This document shows positions 54,401 through 62,562 of a stretch of 64,000 nt of DNA, one piece after another; positions within the stretch are counted from its first letter, which is position 1; every line of letters starts with the position of its first letter. The notes beneath the pieces were generated by a model. The model was not told the origin of the DNA. It saw only the letters and a list, made by a program, of their open reading frames with translations, and searched no databases. Origin of the DNA: Pyrinomonadaceae bacterium (lineage in GTDB: Bacteria; Acidobacteriota; Blastocatellia; Pyrinomonadales; Pyrinomonadaceae); contig JAVEDE010000073.1 of assembly GCA_030841105.1 (NCBI GenBank), positions 1-64,000 on the forward strand, read 5' to 3'. The position numbers and the translations under genes were made by a program.

Positions 54401-55091
54401 CGGCGGGTTGCTCGGCGGTTTGCAGAGCCGCGTGCGCGGCACGGTCTTCGCCGTCAATCTCAACCTCGGCGTCGCCAGTCTCTTCAACCCGACCGACCGC
54501 AACGGCGACGGCACGATTGACGACGTTGACCAGACGCTCCCCATTAGCGAGAGGTTCTTTACCGGCGGCTCGACCACGCTGCGCGGCTTCGCCTTCGAGG
54601 AGGCCGGGCCTCGCCTCGCCGTCTGCCCGACGGGTTCGGACGCGGGCAGCCAGATCAACGTCCCCTTCTGCACGGGCGGCGTCTTCCGCAACACGAACGG
54701 CGACCCCGTGACGCTCAACCCGTTCACCGTGCCCGTCGGCGGCAACGCGATGGCGGTCGTCAATCTGGAAGCGCGCGTGCCGCTGACGAAGACCTTCCAG
54801 ATCGTGCCGTTCTACGACGGCGGCAACGTCTTCCGCCGCATCGGCGACATCTTCGGGCGCAACGACCGACGCCCCGGCGACACCATCAACATGCGTAACC
54901 TGCGCGTTCAGTGGGCGCACACGGTCGGCCTCGGCCTGCGCTTCCGCACGCCCATCGGCGCGCTCGGCATAGACTACGGCTTCCTCGTCAACCCGCCGGA
55001 GTTTGAACTGCCGCAAGCCTTCCCGTCGCCGCCCGCGACCGTGCGCCTCCGCCGCGCCCAGTTGCACTTCCGCTTCGGGCAGGCGTTCTAA
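51423..55091 (+). CDS. TamA/BamA-like outer-membrane assembly protein
   Basis: 1222 aa. Signal peptide (FIFVLLLLVACGVRVSG), then several POTRA domains (strands ARVEAFNIQITGFDV, RFKLSEIRIEGTEKL, TRVAGVDFRGNQLY, KVFINRIIINGNEG). Between the earlier and later POTRAs is an Asn/Thr/Pro/Ala-rich low-complexity linker of about 75 residues (around 365-440), unusual for the family. The C-terminal 16-strand barrel (from about 760) has the lid motif GGSTTLRGF and ends in FRFGQAF. A calcium-loop-like DRNGDGTIDDVD sits in an external loop. GTG start 51423. It pairs with TamB upstream. Confidence 0.9.
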   Translation: MLYRRFIFVLLLLVACGVRVSGAPAAAAVVVAAKGVNDLSRYEGRMVASVEVVYEGAARNATGEGELRRLLTVAPNAPFAALRVRESLQALFDSGRVENARVEATEARAAVGLGGEAVPIALRFFVRPQVRVTDVRLDLVGTAAATTPTGGAPVTADDLRARLNLLDPGARVSDQSLRAGADAIQIYLRDRGYFRADVTYTRTLDAAGTGAIVAYTVNPGEQARVEAFNIQITGFDVATVRPDLRLAAGVPFTRTALGEDVGRIRRAIMAQGFLAPQLGEAQTVIDSARNTITVNLTGGIGPRVNVEVTGFEVSDKKREQLLPVQREGSIDQAAITEGARRLKNHLQEQGYFFADVISTCAVDRPAPPASTVAVAAAAGNANTSATPPANTDPNAPATPATTANANVVTPNANPSNPPPAATMTNAATPTSPANPNVVVSDPLAQPIIGLPVAAGACDNLNPRELSGRTVNINYTVEQGRRFKLSEIRIEGTEKLTYDDLADELRSEPASGLLGIIPFLGSRRGYTSRELLVRDRRTVEARMRDLGYRKATVEVRQGVALDSEDLIITFAVTEGPLTRVAGVDFRGNQLYTTERLREEPCRAANFRSEPCTIVAGPFARTLARADAERIRSLYTRNGYIDAEVRVDVVELPKKGDDEQVRLVYNVTEGGKVFINRIIINGNEGTTPDARMRTKREAILEAIPLKEGEVLRSDRLAEAERVLYETNAFRQVIIRTEAAGETAAGFRRRDVIIDLEELKPRRLDYGGGYSTDSGPLGLFELRNNNLFGQLRQGALRTRASRRQQLFRLEYFDPRFRTYGRQRFSPLTVSAQYQRDINVTRFFRSTIDRGNFGIVQRLDEEGRPIDEFGMRTGEPTINRFTFNIETQRVIQPRSRTILFLRYNYEDVRLFNIQSLLVAPILRPDKAVRLSRFGATLARDTRDRQFDPSRGEFLTVDYAVAIKQLGGNLSFTKLLATYRRYFRFGGPPDPLLLASERGGLLGGLQSRVRGTVFAVNLNLGVASLFNPTDRNGDGTIDDVDQTLPISERFFTGGSTTLRGFAFEEAGPRLAVCPTGSDAGSQINVPFCTGGVFRNTNGDPVTLNPFTVPVGGNAMAVVNLEARVPLTKTFQIVPFYDGGNVFRRIGDIFGRNDRRPGDTINMRNLRVQWAHTVGLGLRFRTPIGALGIDYGFLVNPPEFELPQAFPSPPATVRLRRAQLHFRFGQAF

Positions 55092-55095
55092 GACA

Positions 55096-55231
55096 CGGGG
55101 AAAAGGGAAAGGGGGAAAGGGTAAAGGAGATGACTAAGAGCAGCACAAAGGTTTCGTGGAAGCGACTCGGCAGGGGCGCGCGTGCGCTGCTGCTTGCCCT
55201 TGCCCTTTACCCTTTACCCTTTACCCTTTTC
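55096..55231. repeat. Heptamer inverted-repeat element 20 (GGGGAAA family), right arm inside a coding sequence
   Basis: Left arm GGGGAAA/AGGGAAA/GGGGGAA/AGGGTAAAG (55096-55127), right arm CTTGCCC/TTGCCCT/TTACCCT x3 (55194-55231). The start codon (55130) lies between the arms, so the right arm is translated as LALALYPLPFTLF, the hydrophobic core of the signal peptide. Confidence 0.88.
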
Positions 55232-55837
55232 TCTGCGCCCGCTTCGGCGCAAGAGATCGTGGATCGTTGGGTGGCGACGATCAATCACCGCGAGTTGATC
55301 ACTTACACGGACTTGCTCTGGCAGTTGGCCTTGCAGCCGGACACGCCGATTGACGAGCCGCGCTCCGAAGACTTGCAGCGCGTCCTCAACCTACTCATTG
55401 ATCAACGGCTCATCTCGCAGGAGGCCGGGAAGCTGCCGACCATCACGCCTTCGGACGCCGACGTTGATAAGGCGACGAACGAACTCGTCAAACGCTTTCC
55501 CTCGCAGGCGGCCTTCTACGAACGACTCGCGCGCGTCGGCCTGACGGGCGAGGGCTTGCGCGAGATCGTCCGCCAGCGCGTCGAGATCGAAAACTATCTC
55601 AACTTCCGTTTCCGCTCTTTCACCATCATCTCCACGCAGGAGATCGCGGCCTACTACCGCGACGTGTACGTGCCGCGCCACCGCCGCCAGTCGCCCGGCC
55701 GCATCGTCCCCACGCTCGAACAGGCCACCGCCGAGATCGAACGCACGCTCACCGAAGACAAGATCGAATCCGACACCGACGCCTTCCTCGAAGACGCACG
55801 CACCCGCGCCGAGATCGTCATCCTCAGTCCCGTCTAA
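55130..55837 (+). CDS. SurA N-terminal-domain-like periplasmic protein without PPIase domain
   Basis: 235 aa. Signal peptide (basic n-region KRLGRGARALLL, core ALALYPLPFTLF, cleavage near SAPASAQ) whose core is repeat-encoded. The mature part (EIVDRWVATINHRELITYTD, VLNLLIDQRLISQEA, FPSQAAFYERLARVG) matches the SurA/PpiD N-terminal chaperone domain. It ends with a helix pair and has no parvulin domain, so it is likely a chaperone or assembly helper, not an isomerase. It follows the TamB and TamA-like genes, which fits an outer-membrane biogenesis unit. Confidence 0.78.
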   Translation: MTKSSTKVSWKRLGRGARALLLALALYPLPFTLFSAPASAQEIVDRWVATINHRELITYTDLLWQLALQPDTPIDEPRSEDLQRVLNLLIDQRLISQEAGKLPTITPSDADVDKATNELVKRFPSQAAFYERLARVGLTGEGLREIVRQRVEIENYLNFRFRSFTIISTQEIAAYYRDVYVPRHRRQSPGRIVPTLEQATAEIERTLTEDKIESDTDAFLEDARTRAEIVILSPV

Positions 55838-56032
55838 CAGACGCGGGGCGCGCGTATCGTTGCGTGTCTCGACTCACACATTACACAGTGAACAATTGAG
55901 GACGGCGACGCGCCGTTTGTCTCCGTTCATTCATCCCGGCACGCGGCGCATACGCCGTTTGCGGTCGGATCGTTGCAAACACGACCGGGCATAGCGATTG
56001 CTGATCAAAGAGGCAGACATGAAAGGAGCGTC

Positions 56033-57889
56033 ATGCGCCTCACAAAATCCGTCCTCACTTCGCTGCCCCTGCTGGCAGTTTGTTTGCTGTCTTCTTTGCC
56101 GCCCGGAGTCGTCACCACCACCGCCCACGCCCACCAGCAGGACACGCTGTCGTGCCTGAAGTTCGGCGAGTGCGATTTGATCACCTGCAACCCCGACGGC
56201 ACTTACACCTACACCTTCGCCGTAACGAACCTCTCGAACTTCCCCGCGACCGAGGCCGAGTTTCGTTTCGTTACCCCGTCCGGCACGAACATCAGCGTGA
56301 ACCCCTACCCGCTGACGCCCGCGCTGCCGCCGAACGCCACGCGGCAGATCACCGTCACCATCGCGCCGGGCATGCCCGCCGGAACGACCGTCTGTTTCAC
56401 GCTCAGCGTCCACGACAAGGACGACCTGAACTGTTGTAGCGGTCTTAAAAAATGCATCACGCTGCCCGCATGCGGCGCGCCCCCGGCGCAGACGTGCGCG
56501 ACCGGCAAGTGTTGCGGCGGCGCGCCCCGCATCCATGATCAGGCGTTCATCCCGTTCGTCGGCAAGCGTCTGGCCGTGACCACCTCGCGCGCCACGCAGC
56601 CGACCAACCCGCTCTTCCCGCCGATTCAGTCGGAGGCCGTGCTGCGCGTCGTTGATCTGACCGAGACGAGTTTTGTAACCAACACCAACGTCCCCGCGCC
56701 GATGTACTACGGCCCCGCGTCAAGCCCGTGGACGAGAAAGAACCTCGGCACGATCTTCGGCGTCACGCTCGACCAGAACGGCAACATCTTCGTCGCGGCC
56801 ACCTCGGCCTACAACGGCGACTATTACCCGTCCGGCCCCGGCACGGTCTACCGGATTGACGGCTCGACGGGCGCGATCTCGATCTTCGCGCAACTGCCCA
56901 ACTTCCAAGACCCGCTCCTCAATATCCAGAACTACCAGAACGAGGCGTGGCCTGCGCTCGGCGATGTAGCCTACGATTGCCGGTACGATCAGTTCTTCGT
57001 CACCGACCTCGAAGACGGAAAAATCTATCGCCTGAAAGGCAACACGCTGAACAACGTGACGGGCACAACCCTCAACACCTTCGACCCGTTTGCCGCCGAC
57101 AACGGCGCACCCGGCTTCGCGCCGCGCGGCGAGCGTCTGGTGGCCGTGGAGACGCACAACGGCCGCGTCTACTACAGCGTGTGGAAAGAAGATTGCGGCA
57201 ACGGAAACTCGAACAACACGGACAGCAATGAGATTTGGTCGGTCGCGCTCGACGGCACGGGCAACTTCGTCCCCACAGACAACCGGCGCGAGTTGTCACT
57301 CCCAGACCTGCCCGGTAAGAACTTCTCGAACCCCGTCTTCGACATTAGCTTCTCGCGCGAAGGCCGTATGCTGCTCGGCGAGCGCACCATGCGTTGTAAC
57401 CCCTTCACCGGCCCCAGCATTCCCGCCAACGAGCACTGCGACAGCAACATGCTCACCGCCTACGCCGCCTCGACGCTGGCGGCGGCTCACGCCTCGCGCG
57501 CTCTGGAATACGTCTGCGTCGGCGACACCAACGAGTGGAGGTTGAGTCCTCCCACCGCGCCGCTCCCGTGGAAGTTCAACATCGGCAACGTCATCAACTC
57601 GTCGAGCCAGTGCCAGCTAGGGGCGGCCGGTCTACCGGCCAACGCGGCGGGCGGCGTTGATTACGACTACTCCAACGCGCAGTACACGGTCTGGACGACG
57701 GGCGACTCGCTGCTGCCGAGCAGCGTGCCGATCCCTTACGGCCTGCAAGGCTTCCTGCCGACGGGCGGCGGGATGACGACCGCCATCTCCATTGACCTGA
57801 ACGGCATCTTGTTGCCGGGAACGTTCACCGACAAAGCACAGATCGGCGACGTGGAGATCGTCTGCCCCCCGCTTGGCCTCTCCCGTTAG
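56033..57889 (+). CDS. Secreted Cys-rich protein with propeller-like domain
   Basis: 618 aa. Signal peptide (SVLTSLPLLAVCLLSSLPPG). An N-terminal Cys-rich region (about 35-170) has DTLSCLKFGECDLITCNPDG and a CARDB-like or Ig-like piece (SVHDKDDLNCCSGLKKC). The larger C-terminal part has strand motifs of a six-bladed propeller (GTIFGVTLDQNGNIFVAATS, VFDISFSREGRMLLGER). Ribosome site AAAGGAG supports ATG 56033. It is single-gene between element 20's gene and a strong terminator. Function unknown; probably extracellular. Confidence 0.72.
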   Translation: MRLTKSVLTSLPLLAVCLLSSLPPGVVTTTAHAHQQDTLSCLKFGECDLITCNPDGTYTYTFAVTNLSNFPATEAEFRFVTPSGTNISVNPYPLTPALPPNATRQITVTIAPGMPAGTTVCFTLSVHDKDDLNCCSGLKKCITLPACGAPPAQTCATGKCCGGAPRIHDQAFIPFVGKRLAVTTSRATQPTNPLFPPIQSEAVLRVVDLTETSFVTNTNVPAPMYYGPASSPWTRKNLGTIFGVTLDQNGNIFVAATSAYNGDYYPSGPGTVYRIDGSTGAISIFAQLPNFQDPLLNIQNYQNEAWPALGDVAYDCRYDQFFVTDLEDGKIYRLKGNTLNNVTGTTLNTFDPFAADNGAPGFAPRGERLVAVETHNGRVYYSVWKEDCGNGNSNNTDSNEIWSVALDGTGNFVPTDNRRELSLPDLPGKNFSNPVFDISFSREGRMLLGERTMRCNPFTGPSIPANEHCDSNMLTAYAASTLAAAHASRALEYVCVGDTNEWRLSPPTAPLPWKFNIGNVINSSSQCQLGAAGLPANAAGGVDYDYSNAQYTVWTTGDSLLPSSVPIPYGLQGFLPTGGGMTTAISIDLNGILLPGTFTDKAQIGDVEIVCPPLGLSR

Positions 57890-57955
57890 CAGTCACCGGA
57901 TCGGCGCAAGCCGCCCGCACCCCAACGCCGTCTCTCGCCGTGAGCCGTAAACTAC

Positions 57956-58010
57956 GCGCCGCCGTTGACGTTCCATCAAACGTCAACGGCGGCGCGTTCA
58001 TGTTTTCTTC
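57956..58010 (+). terminator. Strong terminator after the secreted Cys-rich protein gene
   Basis: 17-bp perfect stem, gcgccgccgttgacgtt (57956-57972) and aacgtcaacggcggcgc (57979-57995), loop ccatca, then a T-rich tract (gttcatgttttctt). Confidence 0.92.
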
Positions 58011-58151
58011 GCCGCGCATTCGTTGCGGCATCCCGCGCCGCGCGTTCGCCATCGCCGCGACGTTTCGACTTTGCGCGGCCGATGTGTCTTCGCGTGCGTT
58101 ATGGTAAATTTTCCCGGCGACTTTAATCCGTCGGTTTTCGTATGATCGTTT

Positions 58152-59138
58152 ATGAAGCGTAAGAAAGTAAGAGATGAAAACTTGAGGCTGCGCGTGGGGC
58201 TGGCGTTGTCGGGCGGCGCGGCGCGTGGCGCGGCGCACGTCGGCGTGTTGAAGGTTTTGTTGGAGGCGGGCATCACGGTGGACACGGTGGCGGGCACGTC
58301 TGCGGGCGCGCTCGTCGGCGGGGCGTTCGCCGCCGGGATGACCGTCGCGGAACTCGAACGTCTTGGACGTGAGATGCGCTGGCGCAACTTCGGGCGGGTG
58401 ACGCTCTCGCGGCTCGGCGTGCAGTCGAACGCGCGTATGGAGGAGTACATCCGCGCGCGCTTCCCCGTCACGCGTTTCGAGGAGATGCCGATCCCCTTCG
58501 CCGCCGTCGCCACGAACTTGCACACGGGGCAGGCCGTCGTCATGCGCGACGAGGGCGACGTGGCGTTCGCCATCCGCGCGAGTTGCGCCGTGCCCGGCTG
58601 GTACGTGCCCGTGACGGACGCGGAGGGGCGGCAACTCGTGGACGGCGGACTCGTCGCCAATCTGCCCGCGGCCGCCGCGCGCTCGCTCAACCCCGACATC
58701 GTGATCGCCGTTGACGTGAACTTCGAGGGCGCGAAGTTTCTAGGGCCGCCGCAGTCGGCCATCGGCGTGCTCTTTCAGTCAATGATGGTCGTGCAGCGCA
58801 CCGTCTCGACGCACGAGGGACGCAACGCAGACATCGTGATCCGCCCGAAGGTCGGCCACATCCGCTGGGACGAGATGACGCGCGCCGCCGAACTGATCGC
58901 GCTCGGCGAAGAGGCCGCGCGCGCCGCGCTCGACGACATCAAGTTGCTGCTCACGCCGCGCGTCGTAGAACAGCCGACGTGGATTCAACGCCTCCTCCAC
59001 CGGCCGCACGCGAACGACTCCAACGCCGCCTCCAACGCACTCGAACGTCGCGGCTCGACGCCGCAGACGCGCGCCCCGCACGAGACACGCGCCCCGCACG
59101 CGGGCGAAGAGAACACGCACCGACCGTCGCCCCGTTAA
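58152..59138 (+). CDS. Patatin-like phospholipase
   Basis: 328-aa patatin-family lipid acyl hydrolase (RssA-like). Oxyanion-hole GGAARG near residue 22, nucleophile Ser in GTSAGALVGG and the dyad Asp in LVDGGLVANLP are all present. The C-terminal tail of about 50 residues (from PHANDSNAAS) is polar low-complexity. No signal peptide, so cytoplasmic. The stop codon lies in the first copy of a 15-bp tandem repeat. Confidence 0.88.
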   Translation: MKRKKVRDENLRLRVGLALSGGAARGAAHVGVLKVLLEAGITVDTVAGTSAGALVGGAFAAGMTVAELERLGREMRWRNFGRVTLSRLGVQSNARMEEYIRARFPVTRFEEMPIPFAAVATNLHTGQAVVMRDEGDVAFAIRASCAVPGWYVPVTDAEGRQLVDGGLVANLPAAAARSLNPDIVIAVDVNFEGAKFLGPPQSAIGVLFQSMMVVQRTVSTHEGRNADIVIRPKVGHIRWDEMTRAAELIALGEEAARAALDDIKLLLTPRVVEQPTWIQRLLHRPHANDSNAASNALERRGSTPQTRAPHETRAPHAGEENTHRPSPR

Positions 59139-59178
59139 TCGAGTCGTTGTTAATCGAATCGTTGTTAATCGAATCGTT
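59134..59178. repeat. 15-bp tandem repeat, three units, over the patatin stop codon
   Basis: gttaatcgagtcgtt (59134-59148) then gttaatcgaatcgtt twice (59149-59178). The TAA stop of the patatin gene is in the first unit. Copies 2 and 3 are identical. Confidence 0.92.
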
Positions 59179-59413
59179 TTCAGACAGCGACGCGCGCCGC
59201 GTCTCTCCCGGCGGTGTATCGAAAAACGACGCGCCCCGCCCCGGCCACACCCGCGACGCCCCTCCGAAGCCGCCGCCGCAAACTCCTAAACTCTAAGCAA
59301 GACAAGGCATATCGGGCTGCTCGCGCTCTCTGCCGGTCTCGTTCTGCCTGCTGGCACAAACGTTGCTCAACAGTGGTGGCAGCAGAAGACCTACCTAGTG
59401 AAGGGGAGCGAAC

Positions 59414-59569
59414 ATGAAAGAATTAGGCAACAGTCTCGCGCAACTAATTTTCGTCATCATGGTCATGATCACGCTCGCCGTCTCGACGGCGGCTCTCTCC
59501 CAGTGGGCAAGTCCCGAAGAGCAGGGCAACACTTCCTCCCCAACTCTGAGCGCGTCCGCCAACCCTTGA
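59414..59569 (+). CDS. Small membrane protein (51 aa)
   Basis: Short reading frame starting MKELGNSLAQL with one hydrophobic helix (LIFVIMVMITLAVSTAAL), then a polar tail (SQWASPEEQGNTSSPTLSAS). AAGGGGAG lies 8 nt before ATG 59414. It has the look of a membrane peptide rather than a random frame: a single clean helix with a charged N-terminus. The helix and tail have no recognised family. Confidence 0.5.
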   Translation: MKELGNSLAQLIFVIMVMITLAVSTAALSQWASPEEQGNTSSPTLSASANP

Positions 59570-59708
59570 AGCAGGCGCATCCCCGGACGGCAAACTCGTT
59601 CAAAGAATTCGCCGCCGATTAGTCGTTTACATAGCACATCACACAGTCGAGAACTCAACGGTACGGGCGAGAGCGTCCCGAAGCAGAGGGATACGTGTGT
59701 CTAAAAGC

Positions 59709-59804
59709 TGGTCAGTAGTCCGTGGTCAGTTGCCAGTTGTTCAAATCAATCTTTAGCGGCGTGTGTGGTGATCACAAACAACTGACGACTGACAAAAAAC
59801 AACT
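59709..59804. repeat. Heptamer inverted-repeat element 21 (AACTGAC family)
   Basis: Left arm GGTCAGT/AGTCCGT/GGTCAGT/TGCCAGT, centre gttcaaatcaatctttagcg, right arm AACTGAC/GACTGAC then aacaactt. It ends 7 nt before the PBP ATG (59812). Confidence 0.8.
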
Positions 59805-59811
59805 TCTTATC

Positions 59812-62463
59812 ATGGCAATCGAAATCACATCGGAGCAGCGGGAAGCACGGCGGCTGCCGCGACTGTTGAAGGCGCGGCGGGATGCGTCTGGGTCAAGAGG
59901 GACGCGCGAGAGGAAAACGCGCGACTGGCCGCGACGCCTGCGCTACGCCGGCGTGGCCGCGCTCGCGCTGTGTGCCGTCGTCGTCGCATCGCTCGTCTAT
60001 TGCTACTGGAACGCTGCGGAGACGATTGACCGACGTCTTGCCTCCGGCTACCTGACGAGCCGCGCGGGCATCTACGCCGCGCCGCGCGTGCTGCGCGCCG
60101 GGCAAAATGTTTCGCGCGAGCGTCTCGTGGAAACTCTGCGCCGCGCCGGTTACGTAGAAGAGTCTGCGAGCGACGTGTGGAGCGGCGCGTTTCGCGTCGC
60201 GCCGGAAGGCGCAATCGAGATCAGCCCGCGTCGCCTGTCGCGCGCGGAAGATGCTGTAGCAGCGGAAGGCTTCACGCCCGAAGTCGTGCGCGTCGCATTT
60301 GATCGCAAGGGGCGCATCGGCGAGATCACGGGCGACGGCGTGACGCTCGAAGCGTTCGCGCTTGAGCCGGAAGCCCTCACGAACGACGCCGCGACGAAGA
60401 CCGGCACGCGCGCCACGCTCGCCTACTCGGACATCCCGCCCGTCCTCGCCAACGCCATCCGCGCCATCGAAGACCGTCGCTTCTTCGAGCACCACGGACT
60501 CGACGCAACAGGGATCGGCCGCGCGCTGTTGAGTTGGACGGGAGGTGGTGGCGACGTCGCGCGTGGCGCGAGTGCGCCGGAGCATCAGGGCGGCTCGACC
60601 ATCACGCAGCAACTCGTCAAGAACACTTATCTCACCCCGGAGCGCACGCTCACGCGCAAGTTCAACGAAGCGCTCCTCGCCGCCGCGCTCGAACGCCGTC
60701 TGTCGAAAGAGGACATCTTCGCGCTCTATTGCAACGAAATTTATCTCGGCCAGCGCGGCGCGTTCGCCGTGCGCGGCGTCAAGCAAGCGGCGCGCGTCTA
60801 CTTCGGCAAAGAGTTAAGAGACCTCTCGCTCGGCGAGGCCGCGACCATCGCCGGGATGATTCAAAGCCCCGCGCGCTACGCCCCCGACCGCCACGCCGAA
60901 GCCTCGCGCGCGCGCCGCGACGCCGTGCTCGCCGCGATGCTCCGCGACAACTCGATCAATGCCGACGACGCGCGCGCCGCCATGAGCGAGGCGACGGCGG
61001 TCGCGCCCGTCGATCCGTCTGCCCGCGCGACCGCGCCCTACTTCATTGATTACGTGAGCCGCGCCGTCGAGACGCAGTTGCGCACAGGCAGCGCGGACGA
61101 GCGCACCCTGCGCGTCTACACCACCATTGATCTCGACTTGCAACAACTGGCGGAACAAGCCGTAGCGCGTCAACTCGCGCAACTCGAAAAAGTTTACAAA
61201 CAGGGCGACGCCCGCCCGCAGGCCGCTCTCGTCGCGCTCGACCCGCAGACCGGCCACGTGCTCGCCATGGTCGGCGGTCAGAACTACGCCGCGTCGCAAC
61301 TCAACCGCGCCACCGACGCGCGGCGGCAGCCCGGTTCGGTCTTCAAACCTTTCGTCTACGCGGCGGCGTTGGAGAGCGGCATCTCGCCCGCGCGCATGTT
61401 CGCGGACGCCCCGCGCGCCTTCCAGTTCGACCGCTACAGCCCCGCCTATCGTCCGGCCAACTACGGCGGCGGCTACTCGATGCACGACGTAACGATGCGC
61501 GCCGCGCTGACGAACTCGTTGAACGTCGTGACGGTTGACATCGCCATGCAGACGGGCTTGCCGCGTGTCGCCGCGCTGGCCGAAAGTTTCGGGCTGCCGA
61601 AACCCGAAGCCTACCCGTCGCTCGCGCTCGGCACGACCGAGGCGACGCCGCTTGAGATCGCGTCGGCCTACACCGCATTTGTGAACGGCGGCGCACGCGT
61701 GCGCCCGTCGTCCGTCACGCGTGCCGTTGACGGCGACGGCGTGAGGCTCTTTGAAGAGTTTCTTCCTTCGACGGCGCAGGTCGTCAATCCTTCGACGGCC
61801 TACATGATCACGGACATGTTGACGAACGTCATCGAGGAAGGAACGGCGCGCGCGGCGCGCGGGATGTTGAAAGTCTCGGCGGTCGCGGGCAAGACCGGCA
61901 CGTCGCGCGACGGCTGGTTCGTCGGCTACACGCCGCGCCTCGTCTGCGTCGTCTGGATCGGTTTTGACGACAACCGCCAACTCGGACTGACGGGCGCGGA
62001 GAGCGCACTGCCCGTCTGGACTGAGTTTGTGCGCGGCGCGGTCGAACTTCGACCGGAACTCGGCGGCGCGGCCTTCCTCAGACCGGCGGGCGTGATGTCC
62101 GTCGAGATCGATCCGGCGACCGGGCAACTCGCCTCGTCAGCCTGCCCCGCGCGCGAACGCATCGCCGTCACGCCCGCGCTCGCCCCGGCCACCGAGTGCC
62201 TGCTGCACCGGCCGCTCTTCCCACTCCTCGCAGACTACGACGCGCAGCAAGTTGATTCTCCGTTAACCGTCGTCGTGCCCGATGATGCGACGCGCCCCGC
62301 CACCATCTCGCGGACACACGTCGCCCACGGCGAATTAAATAACGCGCCCGTCGAACTCCCCGCGCCTTCGATTCAGACGACGCGCATCGAGGCGAGTCGC
62401 AACGGACGCGCCCGTCTCACAAACGATCTGCAAGTCATCGCCGACCGCGCCGCCCAACCCTGA
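59812..62463 (+). CDS. Class A penicillin-binding protein (PBP1-type)
   Basis: 883-aa bifunctional peptidoglycan synthase. Anchor helix VAALALCAVVVASLVYCYW (about 44-62), then a UB2H-like small domain (about 70-190) as in PBP1b. Transglycosylase domain: catalytic Glu220 in IEDRRFFEHHGLD, with GGSTITQQLVKN. Transpeptidase: SxxK with Ser509-X2-Lys512 (GSVFKPF), SxN as SLN, and KTG as GKTGTS. The UB2H-like region hints at activation by an outer-membrane lipoprotein. ATG 59812; upstream codons are in element 21. Confidence 0.93.
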   Translation: MAIEITSEQREARRLPRLLKARRDASGSRGTRERKTRDWPRRLRYAGVAALALCAVVVASLVYCYWNAAETIDRRLASGYLTSRAGIYAAPRVLRAGQNVSRERLVETLRRAGYVEESASDVWSGAFRVAPEGAIEISPRRLSRAEDAVAAEGFTPEVVRVAFDRKGRIGEITGDGVTLEAFALEPEALTNDAATKTGTRATLAYSDIPPVLANAIRAIEDRRFFEHHGLDATGIGRALLSWTGGGGDVARGASAPEHQGGSTITQQLVKNTYLTPERTLTRKFNEALLAAALERRLSKEDIFALYCNEIYLGQRGAFAVRGVKQAARVYFGKELRDLSLGEAATIAGMIQSPARYAPDRHAEASRARRDAVLAAMLRDNSINADDARAAMSEATAVAPVDPSARATAPYFIDYVSRAVETQLRTGSADERTLRVYTTIDLDLQQLAEQAVARQLAQLEKVYKQGDARPQAALVALDPQTGHVLAMVGGQNYAASQLNRATDARRQPGSVFKPFVYAAALESGISPARMFADAPRAFQFDRYSPAYRPANYGGGYSMHDVTMRAALTNSLNVVTVDIAMQTGLPRVAALAESFGLPKPEAYPSLALGTTEATPLEIASAYTAFVNGGARVRPSSVTRAVDGDGVRLFEEFLPSTAQVVNPSTAYMITDMLTNVIEEGTARAARGMLKVSAVAGKTGTSRDGWFVGYTPRLVCVVWIGFDDNRQLGLTGAESALPVWTEFVRGAVELRPELGGAAFLRPAGVMSVEIDPATGQLASSACPARERIAVTPALAPATECLLHRPLFPLLADYDAQQVDSPLTVVVPDDATRPATISRTHVAHGELNNAPVELPAPSIQTTRIEASRNGRARLTNDLQVIADRAAQP

Positions 62464-62487
62464 TCGCCGCAGATGATGCGGAGCAAC

Positions 62488-62528
62488 AGAAAGCGACCGC
62501 CGCCGAATAACGGCAGCGGTCGCTTTCT
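62488..62528. terminator. Bidirectional terminator between the PBP gene and acpS
   Basis: 13-bp stem, agaaagcgaccgc (62488-62500) and gcggtcgctttct (62516-62528), with a further cgccg/cggc pair inside the loop. It lies in a convergent gap. Confidence 0.88.
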
Positions 62529-62562
62529 ATCGCTCTACGGCTTTAACTCGTCGGCGTGTGCG

